Of a DNA stretch of 64,000 bases, positions 23,462 to 33,543 are shown one piece after another. Made by a program: the position numbers and the translations under genes. Each line of letters opens with the position of its first letter. The stretch's first letter is position 1. This stretch comes from Stemphylium vesicarium (lineage: Eukaryota; Ascomycota; Dothideomycetes; Pleosporales; Pleosporaceae). Location: positions 186,001 to 250,000 of the forward strand of contig QXCR01000001.1 in assembly GCA_004380135.1 (NCBI GenBank). The letters are read 5' to 3'. The notes under the pieces are model-generated. The model ran no database searches. It worked only from the letters and a program-made list of their open reading frames with translations, and was not told the DNA's origin.

Positions 23462-24830
23462 ATGGCGCCGCCTGCAGCGAACTCAGAGGCCCTGCTCGAC
23501 AAGCTACCCGCTGAACTCACCGAAGAGATAGTCAGCTATCTACGACCCCACGATCTTACGAAGCTTGCACGTGCGTAGAAGCGGTATCTCCAGTAAGCCT
23601 AGTCGAAACTTTGGAGCCATGTTGAGTTGCATCGTCGAGACGTTCACGATGACTATTACTGTCAAGAACAGTGCCGCGACTTTGAGCGCGCCTGGCTCGA
23701 CGATCAGCTGCGCGACCCTTGGTCTTATCGAGGTTCCGACGGAATTGACGTTCCCTTCAAATATCGTAACGCGAAGTTTTGGACTGCGATTCGGAATCTG
23801 TACCGTACTGCTGGGAAGTCACCGAGATGGAGGGGCCTCGCTTCATGCATTCACCATCTCTGCCTATCTGTTACACACAAGAGTCCGCCATGCGTCTGGG
23901 ATATGATCCTCTCCCTACCCAACCTTGGGTACCTCGAACTCATGGGGGAATACAGCAACGGCGATAAAGGTCCGCCAGAAGCTACCGTTCTTCGCCAGCC
24001 GATAGCTAAAAATATCCAAAACGCCCGCCTGAGAGGTTACATACCTGCCGCCTTCGTCGCTGCTATTTGCGAAGTCTCCGACACTAGCATTCAGACCCTC
24101 GATCTTGGCCTTCTTGATGCCCCAATGAAAAGGACATTCAACGAGGACGACTGGATAGACGAGTCGGGATGTTTCACACCATGTGGGCCTCTATGGTTAG
24201 ATACAAGCCAAGCGCTATATCTTCCTTCGATGACACACTTGTTGCTTTGCAGGCCAGGCCTATCTCAGTGGGGACCTGACAGTTGCTATGGAGTCATGTC
24301 AAATAGAGAAGACCATATAATCAAGGAGTTCCAAGATTGGGTCGCACTTATTCGAGATGTTCGTCCTACCTTGGTAGACCTTGTTGTGGAGCAACGTCCT
24401 GTGTACGATTCAGCTTGGATCTACGGTGAAGACATGTCCCCCCCACTTTCCTGCATTCTTCGTACTATGGGACTCCTTCGACGACAAGTTGTTCTTCAAG
24501 CATCTCTTGAAAATGATCTTCGAAGATGCTATAGTCTGGCCGAAACTCAAGCGTTTGGTCTTGCGAGGAATCAACTACCGCATCGTCGAAGACGATATGG
24601 GCGACACTATCGAGAGATTCGTTGAGAGGATGCTACCGGGGGTGCAGTTGTACAATATCCAGGGAGACTGCTTGTTTGTGAACAGCGGCACAGGTGTTGC
24701 ACTCAATTGGGAGACTTCAGATGGCCTGTTGCCGCATCTCAATCCCCATGACAATCTGCATCCTTGCGTCGATGAATATGGAGAATGGGACCCCTGTCAA
24801 GAAGGCTATTACAGTTGTCGGTGCCGGTAA
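23462..24830 (+). pseudogene. F-box gene, disrupted (copy 2)
   Basis: The ATG at 23462 starts a clear F-box (LLDKLPAELTEEIVSYLRPH, residues 9-28). The frame then meets three stop codons within 33 nt (TAG 23576, TAA 23594, TAG 23600). The coding sense continues in the same frame (SKLWSHVELHRRDVHDDYYC). Removing the 32-nt GTGCGT...TAG piece would be too short for a normal intron and would shift phase. The frame then stays open for about 280 codons. Around a run of seven C (24438-24444) the protein-like sequence moves to another frame (FFVLWDSFDDKLFF) that ends at 24830. Three stops plus one frame break suggest a pseudogene. The C-run break alone could also be a sequencing error. It shares the F-box plus LRR-like layout with the preceding damaged copy, so the two may come from one expanded family. 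Confidence 0.7.
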
Positions 24831-25632
24831 AAGAGAGCGCGGACCATGTCTCAGCTCGAGCGTTCATCTTTGTGGGGGTCTGATATATGTACTAAACTCA
24901 GAATACATGTAGCGATAAACGTGTGTTCAGATTATAGAACGCATCGAGAGTGTCCGGTTTAATGTTCGCGTAGCGGCATTACATAACATGGGAAACATCT
25001 CTCATGCCTAAGTTATTGTCACATGAACGATATGCTGAGGTAGCCCAACAAAATTACCCGCATCATTTCTTCCAACTCTCTACCTCCCCCCTTGAATAGG
25101 CTTCCTTTTCTATTCCCAATAGCTAGCGCTAGCTTGCCTAGCACGAATTTTGTGATCAGCGCCAACTGAGGTAATAGTGTACAGCACTTTCCCTTTCGTA
25201 TTCCGCTTGCCTTGTCCAGCCTTTCCAATATATACGCTATCCGAATGCAGGTTAGCTAGAATACGAAGGGTGTATGCAGCACACTGAAATGCAACATCGA
25301 GCCTCGCCAGGCCATCGTATGGGCGGTTGCTGCACAAATAGCCCGCGAGGCTCGCTTACCTGTGCTGCATAGCCACTCATGGTTCGTCACAGAATGCAAG
25401 GCAGAATCGGCCCCCATGCTCTGAAAGTGGCGTTGCGGGGTTCCGCGAGAGCATGCGCTTGCTTATATGGGCACACCGGATTCACAGCCTCGTTGGTGCC
25501 AGGCTGAGCTATACCTAGGTATTCTCAAGGGTTTACTCAATCATCTACCTCCTCTCTCATATGCACACGATATTCACTCAATCAATCTATTCCTCTGGTA
25601 TTATAGCTGGCTGAGCACAATTTGACGTGGTC
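24831..25632. other. Intergenic region
   Basis: Between the second F-box pseudogene and the zinc-finger fragment. It contains AT-rich patches and a CTAGCGCTAGCTTG palindromic patch near 25124. No gene is seen. Confidence 0.4.
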
Positions 25633-25884
25633 ATGTCGGAAGTTGGTGCCTCATCCTCCGAAGGACTGGAAAGTTCCCACAAGCGCGAGACTCAGCCTCG
25701 TCCAATGCAAAACGGTGCATTACAGACTGGTACAAACCGATGCCCAGTCATTGGATGCGAAAAGGCATACAAGAACCAGAACGGATTGAAATACCATAAG
25801 CAGCACGGTCACCAAAATCAGCACCTCAAGGAGAATGACGATGGCACTTTCTCGATTGTCGATCCCTTGATCTCCAATCTGTAG
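25633..25884 (+). CDS. Short Sfp1-like C2H2 zinc-finger reading frame, possibly a fragment
   Basis: An 83-codon frame holding one C2H2 finger (CPVIGCEKAYKNQNGLKYHK) followed by HGHQNQ and LKENDDGTFSIVDP. This matches what I recall of the first of the two C-terminal fingers of fungal Sfp1-like transcription factors. The second finger and the long N-terminus of Sfp1 are missing, so this is not an intact Sfp1. It may be a duplicated fragment. It may instead be the first exon of the downstream gene: a donor GTAGGT at 25881, branch CTAAT and acceptor TTTAG at 25952 would join it in phase to an open frame leading into the next ATG at 26046. I cannot decide between these from sequence alone. Confidence 0.45.
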   Translation: MSEVGASSSEGLESSHKRETQPRPMQNGALQTGTNRCPVIGCEKAYKNQNGLKYHKQHGHQNQHLKENDDGTFSIVDPLISNL

Positions 25885-26045
25885 GTCTTCAGCTTTTTTC
25901 TTAATGGGGACGCTAGGCCACTCTTTAGTAGTGTCGCATCTAATGTCAATTTAGACCTCTGCTCCCGCGGCCGATCATACGTCGGGCAGCACCTCCAAAA
26001 CCCGGGGGCTCGCTATGGGATGAGAACGCTGGTGATTGGCAACGC

Positions 26046-29000
26046 ATGTCTGATACATGCCGTCCGCCACCTATTGATTCTCCAGCCAAAGAGGAAGATC
26101 GCCGCGATAATCCTCCATTAATGCAAGATGACAGTCTAGCTCTGGCTCCTCCGCCCTACAGTGCCGACGGTTTACCTGCTCCTTCTCACATGTACACCGC
26201 TCACCCCCAAGGCTACCCCAGGCCACTACTCCCACCTTCGTTGCCACCATCTGACATTTGTGCCCTTGCGGACCCATGGAATATATACTCTTCTCATGAA
26301 ACCGTCATACCTCGACCTTTCCCTTTCCCATCGGTAACAAAACACAAAGTACTTAAAGTACCTGTGCTTAAACGCCGATCAAAACTCAACACTTCTGCTA
26401 GTGATAGGAGTAAGGACGATAGGCCTGACACTGATACTGGAAGTGATGGAGGTGATGAGATCAGGATTCGCGTAAATGCCAATGCGCCATTGTCTGTTCG
26501 GTTCAATGGAGACATGGAAGGACGAACTCTACGTATGGTGCCAGGCGAGAATGGCGCGGCGGAATTGATTATTTCCGGTGGAGGAAAAGAACAAAGAAAA
26601 GAACAAGTCCGACATGTAATGTCCTCGAATCAACTGTCCAAAAATCACCCAGTCACGGGAATGCGAGGAAAAGCTCCTCATTATCCAGCGAAACTCTACG
26701 AAGGCCATGATTCAGAAGAGAGCGAAGAGCCTAATTCCGAACTTTCCGATAGGAGCAGCTCGTACGCCGATGACTCTAGGGATCGTCTTTTAAGAGTAGA
26801 AGCAGACATAAGATGGCAAAATTTGAAAGACTTGTTAGACGAACCCCTCAAGGAGACACAAGACATGGATGCCGAATCTTTTATACTTGAACAAGTATCT
26901 GCAAATTTCCAAAGGTGCACCGATCCAAAATTTACGACGTGTGACCCTGCCACCATCCAGCGTACTGCGCTCTATGACTCGGACCCTGAATACACGTCTG
27001 GTATAACCGCGACTCCGCCTTCTTCCGAAAAAAGATCAAGATATCAACGAAGAATTGATTGGTACAGGCAAAACATACGCTCACCCAAAACTACTGCATC
27101 GAGACCTGCAGAATCTCACTCCAACCTTGACGATATAGAAACGATGCCTTTTCATATTCCACCAAGAATAACTACCCCGACGAGTGCCCTCTACCAGAAA
27201 CGGAACGCCGCTGTTGAACATGCAAGTAACACCGAGAATGGAAGCAAAGATAACGACACGCGAAGGCCGCGGCGGCAGTCTTCAGCGAAGAAAGCTGCTG
27301 TTCTCGATAAGATACAGGCTGGGGAAAAAGCAAAAGCACAGCAAATAGCCAAATTGAGCAAAGGAAAGGGGCTTTCACTTTCCCTTGACCTTGAAGAAGA
27401 AAGACAGGCTGTCCGCCCACCCCCAGTCTTGACACAAAATCTTCGTGTCTTAGAGACCCAATCGCTACTTGAAGATACACCCGATCTCAATGCGTCCGAC
27501 ATTGACGTACAAGCTTTTTGTGACTCTTTGACACCTGCCTATCTTGGTGGTATGAAGGAGAGTATTTATCCGAGTTTGTTGGCTACCAACCTAACGGACG
27601 GTTACGAGAATGATATTGAGCTATCCTACCCCGACAACATATCGCAATCATCTTCGTATGCTGCTTCAATCGCGTCAGTATTTTCAATGATATCGTTGGC
27701 ATCATCGACGTCCGCCATATCTGGCAGCAGCGGATACTCAACAGTCCAAATCGAAACAGCCACGAAGGTGTTACTCTCAATTTTCCACGAAGACGCGATG
27801 CTGTTGCCCTTGTACAAGAGCGCAATCGACAATCCAAACATCGGGTCCGAGCGGCTTCAAAGGAACTTATGTCGGATCTTCAAGGCCTATGCTGGGCAAT
27901 TGGAGGCTGAAGCCACAGAGAGATTGGAGTACCTGGCCGCTCGTCTTGTGTTGGTAAAATCTCGTCACGTGGCGAATTTGCTCGTCGAGAAACTGCGAGG
28001 TGGTCGATCGAATCCTTGGAAGCCTGGTAGTGAGCGCCATGACGAAACTTCTGATGAAGATGACGATGAAGGATCTGAGACACGCCCGGTGAATGAGGAG
28101 GCTTTTGAAGATCTTGCAGTATTTCGCGAGTTTCTTGTTGAAAGCAAGGCTTTCAAGGCTTTGCGCGCCCAGATACAAGCTTTCGTGACACCCAAGTCAA
28201 CACATATAGCTGACGTGGGGGCACCCAACAACATGAAAGCTCCAACGGAAAAAAGCGTGCAACAATGCTCCTCTAAGTCCGCGCTGCGGTCAAAGACGCA
28301 CTTGACTTGGCACGATTGGCTCGATGATGTCAAGGATGCTGTAGATAGGGTGTTTTGTCAGGAAAGCATGACAATGATTGTCAAAAGCATACTTTGCCTT
28401 GGTACGGATGCGCTCATGTTGGCCACGGACGGCATCTTGGTCGCCACAGGCCATCTTGAGCCGGCTCTCAGACCAGACATGACACGAGTTCGGTGGCGGT
28501 GTGTATGTATTACCGCTCGACTGCGAGCGTCCATTCCTCGAGGAAATAGTGCTGACTGCTTGTAGGAATGCGGCGATTCGTTACACAGCGACGTTGTAGA
28601 GCTTCGCGAAGGTGGTATAGCCGAGCTCATGGATCACATGCACCGTACGTCTGGAGCCAAAGTATGTGCATCCTCCTACATCCTCCTACAATCAGCAAAC
28701 GGGAAACCAGCAATATATCGCTCCGCGCCCTGGCGAATGGATTCGCAATGTCGTGACAAAGATTGGGTCCGCATTAACAAGGCCTACACAACGATCAACA
28801 TGTCTCCCGCGACACAACACGCAGTCTCCTACGAATGCTTGTTCGGTGCCAAGCACCCCTGCTCCGTAACAGAAGATAATGCATCTACTTACTTGCATGC
28901 ATCGCAACCAACTCCTCAAGGTCCTTCACCAGGACCGCATTGAAGATGTCACAACAGATCGTATACTGTTATGCTTCCTGCGGAGCCAGTACCTACGCCA

Positions 29001-29577
29001 CCGGGGCCGCTTTCTCCATATGCTTTCCCTGAAGAGCGTCAAGGGCATATTCTTCGTCAAGTTCCGGCTCCCAATCGGTGGCAGCGTGGATGTGCGCCAC
29101 CATAACCCTTGTTGTGTGGCCGCTTCTGCAGGGTCAATGACATGCGAATGTATACCACCTCCATCCAAAGTGGAGCCCTCGCCTGGAGCAGAGTATCGCT
29201 GCACCCCTGGTCCACCAGCAACATATCCGCCGATTCCACCAGAGTATTTGTCGAGCTTGTTCACTTGCCCTACGGATGTTCACGAAGAGGACACTTGGAT
29301 TCTGGATCAGCTAACGAAGCGTACATGTGGTGAACTCCAAGGTCAGATTGGAAAGCCCGCTGAGGGGTGGGGGATATATTATCAGGAAGGTTGGGACCGC
29401 GATATCATCACGTTGGCTATACTCGTTGTTTTCGTCCTCGCTAGTCTGCTTTTCGGCGTTCTTTGGTCGCGATTCCACTATGATGTTCAGGGAGCCTTTG
29501 GCGTTAGTGCGTACATTGTTGCGAGTTGCGCTGTTCTAATTCCTGTTGTAGCTATGCGAGCTGAGAAGTTAGGATAG
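26046..29577 (+). pseudogene. Large fungal membrane-protein gene broken by a 10-bp duplication and a stop
   Basis: Exon 1, 26046-28502 (819 codons), is intact. It has a Pro-rich start (RPPPIDSP), an Ala/Asn segment (RIRVNANAPLSVRFNGDMEG), a long disordered region with basic helices, a Ser-rich hydrophobic patch, and MTRVRWRC at its end. A 63-nt phase-0 intron (28503-28565; GTATGT/TAG) leads to ECGDSLHSDVVELREGG. The frame then breaks at an exact tandem repeat of TCCTCCTACA (28671-28680 and 28681-28690). Subtracting 10 bases gives exon 2 a length divisible by three, ending at 29577. A TAA at 28867 is the only stop left in that frame. The C-terminal part (HHNPCC, CECIPP, EYRCTPGPP, GWGIYYQEGWDRD, then two hydrophobic segments) is well preserved. 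The family is widespread in ascomycetes as far as I recall; its function is unknown to me. Confidence 0.75.
28671..28690 (+). repeat. Exact 10-bp tandem duplication inside a gene
   Basis: TCCTCCTACA occurs twice without spacing. Ten is not a multiple of three, so the reading frame shifts exactly here. Translating with one copy keeps the protein continuous on both sides. Confidence 0.9.
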
Positions 29578-29610
29578 TTTTCATGTATAGATCCAGTTTT
29601 CGAATGTCTT

Positions 29611-31457
29611 TTAGTTCTTCAAGCGTGCGATGACAAACGCTGCAACGAGGTAGATACACTGTAACACAGATCAGTATATTTTACTAGCACGCAATAGATT
29701 TACTTGCAGCAGAAACGAAGTACGGCAAGCCAACACCGATACCTCCGAGCTTGATAGCTTGTACCCACAGAACAGTCATCAAGGGAGCACCGACCAAAGA
29801 TCCGAGCGTCTTTGTCAACATGACTATGCTGAAGTCCTGGACATCTGAATGCGGCAGGGCGATAAGGCTAGACTTGACCAATGACATCGTAAACACGGGA
29901 AGAGCCGAGCCAAGTGCATATATGATCAACGCTATCGATCTCAGTCGGTTGCCCATTTGATGGTATGTCCACGCCAACTTACCAGTGAGCAGCATCCAAA
30001 ACTTGAAAGCCATCGCGACGCACAGAACACCGATTACCGACACTGCGATGCTGAATTCCGCGCCCCAAATATTGAAGCGAACTTCAGAGTCATGGGCAGC
30101 AGTCTTGGATGACATTGACGTGTGAATCATACGAGGCACCACGATAGCGAGTAAAGTGAAGTTCACCAATGCTTTAGCGGAAAGCATGTAACCAGCCTGC
30201 AAACAAAGTAAGTGGGACGAATACCTCTAGAACCTTGCAAGATGACTAACCTGCGCAAACGTCCACTCGTATCGCTTCGAGATGTACTGTACTAGCAGCT
30301 TCGTATCCGAGCTCGCGAGAGCAGTAAGGAAGAACGAGCAGAGCAGGATCTGAAAACTCCTGCGACCGATGACCAAGCGCCGCATTTTTCGAAGCGCGTG
30401 CATGATGCTATGGAAATTACTAGGTTCCGTTTTGATTGCATTGGCGTAGCGGTTTGGATTCATGTCTCTACTCTCGAGTAAATTTTCGGCTTCCTCTTCA
30501 CTTTCTTGTAGAGCATGTTCTGGGCTTGTAATGGAAGTGTCTGAAGTAGCTGGGAGTGCGCTGATTGTAGGTATCGCACAAAGCAGGAGCGCGATGTTGA
30601 ACCAAAACGGTAGCCATAGATTCTTGCTCATCGTGAACGAAGCAATAGTAGGTCCCAGGAAAGAAACGACGTATGATGTTGAGCTGATGTAAGAGAAGTA
30701 TGATGCTCTGAGAGTAGTTAGTATCATGCTACGGTGTTGAGAAAGGGCAGGTCTATCTTACCGCTGAACGTATTCGCTCGTCAAGCCGGAGGTTAAAGTG
30801 AAGATGGTGGACTGGAAAACACATTCGCCTCCCAGAACATTGAGGAATGGACTAGCAATGATGGCGTTCGTGGGAAGGAGGTCGGGATAGTGACCTCACT
30901 CAACGTTAGAATATTTCGCGAGAAACAACTATAGTATCGCGACACATACCAACGATCATCGCCCAAGCACTCATGAAAAGCCTCGGGACCAAATTACACA
31001 ACAGTACTGTCTTGATGCCCCATTTTTCGGCGACGAAGCTGAACGGTATGGTTACGATGAAGTCTGTTGTCGCGATATCAGCCTGTGCATCCTGTTTTAG
31101 ATACTACAAACACTACAATGGAAATCACATACCGCAAACAACGAGCGTTGTCTCCATGATCCCTTGCAGCCATGCAAGTTGACGCTGAACATCATTGATC
31201 TTACACAGTCTCTCCGGTATCGAACCGTCTGGCTCAATTAAAGTAGGGTTATGAAACTCATAGTGTTCCTGACACAAGCGAAGCTCAACCACACGGTTAA
31301 GCGGGAGTGTGTAAAGAACTGCAGAAAGGTGGACGAGAACGAGGAGGAGCAGTAATGGCCATATGGCGCGTTTGTGTGATATCGAAGGCATTTGAGGACG
31401 ACGAGGTGACAAAGACGAAGGAGCAAGCAGCGGCCTGCTACTATCGATTTCTGACAT
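29611..31457 (-). CDS. Major facilitator superfamily transporter
   Basis: Seven exons: 31457-31133, 31063-30950, 30894-30762, 30707-30251, 30196-29983, 29931-29704 and 29639-29611. The six introns are 51-69 nt with GTATGT, GTAAGA, GTTAGT, GTAAGT or GTAAAT donors. Every phase closes, giving 499 residues. The N-terminus is cytosolic and Ser/Pro rich. The first helix follows at KRAIWPLLLLLVLVHLSAVL, then a long loop with two Cys. The MFS inter-helix motif is replaced by FSFVAEKWGIK after helix 2, and a central acidic loop (ESEEEAENLLESRD) divides the halves. It belongs to the group of fungal MFS proteins with a long first extracellular loop; the substrate is unknown. The 29932-29982 intron is 51 nt and free of stops, so retention would not break the frame. 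The 3' end is 33 bp from the convergent damaged gene. Confidence 0.9.
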
Positions 31458-32194
31458 CCGAATTGTGTTTGCTTAGATCATGACTTTGTATCCTCAGTAC
31501 CAGCCAGGGCATATGCTTCACCATTACGAGTCTCTGGGGTGTGGTATCGCAAGATTGCGATAAGAATTCTCTCACGTGATCACGATAACGAACCTCGGAG
31601 TAGCACACATATCCGTTCCGTCTATGCTGCAGGGCAAAAGCATCTCCGCGTTCTTTATTTGCACTAAGTCTTCGAGTTCCATGGTATCCTTGATCTTAGC
31701 CACATAATGCACTACGACGCGTATCCGTTTGTTTGTTTCCCCAACATAAGCACGCAAAAGAAAAAAGGTTTATCCCGGCAATTGCGCAGCCAACGCAGCG
31801 TCCCACGACACATTCAGCCCATGCATCCATCCCAACATCATGGGCAGATCTACGAGGGCAGATCCTTTTCCGTGTTGAGAAAAGTCGTCCAACGCACAGT
31901 TTGATGCTACATGCACCTGATTACCTCCGTTTTCCCGCAGGACGGCAGATTGTGGCTGGCTGGCTCAAGGGAACTTCCTTGCAGGGCGTTCGATCTCGGG
32001 CATTCCGGAGGACGCCACGCCACGTCTCCGTCGTGTCCACTGGGGCTGAGTGGCTCGTAGGCAATGAAGATGCCATAATTTGAAACTCGAGGAATGCATA
32101 GAGTCCAGTTTCTGCGCCCGAGGTAGATTTGGTTATGTTGGGTGTCCCTGCATGCTGCTGCCTCTCGTCCGAGCCATGGGGCGCCTGTTTTCTC
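31458..32194. other. Promoter side of the MFS gene and downstream flank of the small membrane-protein gene
   Basis: Lies upstream of the MFS gene (-) and downstream of the tail-anchored protein gene (-). Some short open frames occur, none convincing. Confidence 0.4.
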
Positions 32195-32620
32195 TTACTT
32201 GCTTTCCCGGTGTCTGACAGCTAGATACACGCCTAGCGTGCAACCAGCTACAAGGGTCATTAAGAGTAAAAGCACCACCATGGCGTGAACTTTGTTCCTC
32301 GCCCGTCTTCCTTGTAGCGTATTGCCTTTTGCCCTTGGATGGGTGTCCAGCGAAATGTAGCCCTTTCGCCAAGGAATGTTATCGAAGACCTCGAGCGACT
32401 CAATGGAGGCAGGAGACGGCGGCGCAGAATTGGGGTCAGATTCGGCATATCGAGGACAGAGTGTGTTGTGTGCGAACGTAGTGTCATCGTCTGTATAGGG
32501 TGAGAGGAGTCTGTAACCTCCTGTAGGTGCATTGGCGGTAGTAATAGAGATCTTGAGCTGTCAGTGGATGACAGTGCTGATAGGGCCTTACAGGCGCCGT
32601 ATAATACTCACTAGAGGCAT
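32195..32620 (-). CDS. Small tail-anchored membrane protein with a 9-nt first exon
   Basis: Two exons: 32620-32612 (ATG CCT CTA only) and 32557-32195. They are joined across a 54-nt intron with donor GTGAGT, branch CTGAC and acceptor CAG, phase 0. The product is 123 residues. The frame of exon 2 has no ATG near its start, so ordinary single-exon searches miss the gene. Features: an ordered start (KISITTANAP), a region with Tyr/Asp (LLSPYTDDD) and Ser/Pro (NSAPPSPASIESLEVFDNIP), a basic stretch (GNTLQGRRARNKVH), then one hydrophobic segment (AMVVLLLLMTLVAGCTLGVY, about residues 96-115) and a short basic end (RHRESK). The layout is that of a tail-anchored protein, or a type II one with a tiny lumenal tail. 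I recognise no family. It lies between the MFS gene and the cyclin gene, all three on the minus strand. Confidence 0.72.
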
Positions 32621-33543
32621 GCTCGCCAGAGTTTACAATTGAGTGACACGAAGAGAGGACCTTAGTGCTGAATGAGCGGAGGAGCGAAATCTTAAAGAAT
32701 CGAGATCCCACTGCCCTCCTTGAAACAGGCGGCGAGTGGATGTGGTTTGCGGCGCACAATGTCAAGCATCCACTCGCCCAACCTATATCGCAGGGCATAT
32801 CGCAGGCTGAAACGCATAAACATCGAAACACCATGGGAGAAGTGAGCAAGGAAGACCAATTCCTTATTTTGGGCGACCGTTTCTATAACTAGTGATCCTC
32901 TTCGTAGCGCTTCCAGTCCCGCTGTCAAATACAATCTAGACATCGACCATGCCTGTCGCACGGCAGGCACACACATTTTTTCACCATCCACTGCAAAAGC
33001 AAAGGAAAACATTGGAAACCGGTGGAACAAAAAAAGGGACCGGTAAATGATTCGAATTGAGAAATGAAGGGTATCTCTGCTCGCTTAAGCAAACAATGGT
33101 TGCGAGTGAGCCCGATTGTGCTTGCTTGTGTATTCCAATTTCAGCCTGTAGCAGCTTTTCCTCCCCTCAAGCCGTGAGTCCCGATCAAACAACCCATATT
33201 AGATGGATCCAATGTCCAAGAAGAAGGGTAGTTCGACCTGACTTGGGCTCCGCGAACCGAACTACCGACTGGTGTCTGGTGGAGACGGCAGCGAACGACC
33301 GTGTAGTGTGTTTGGTCGGACCTAACAAAGGAAATGTTCAAAACAGAAGGGGGACGTCTTTGATATCGCAATATAACAGTAACAGACGCTTGTAAATGCT
33401 AAAAAGAATTACCACGCTATGGCGATCATACACGATTATTTTTGGTACAACGGAACACGTATTGACGGTACCAGGACGGTCCGGAACGGTTGAATTTTTT
33501 CGACAGTGGAGGTATACAGCAGCTGCCCAGAACGAGTAATGAT
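32621..33543. other. Intergenic region
   Basis: Between the small membrane-protein gene's start and the 3' end of the cyclin gene. Open frames at 32692-33030 on the minus strand and 32665-32892 on the plus strand have no visible family features. Part is probably the cyclin 3' untranslated region. Confidence 0.4.

Noticed and set aside
28663..28696. 34-nt GTATGTG...TCAG segment as an intron
   Set aside because: Too short compared with all accepted introns here, and the exact 10-bp repeat explains the frame change better.
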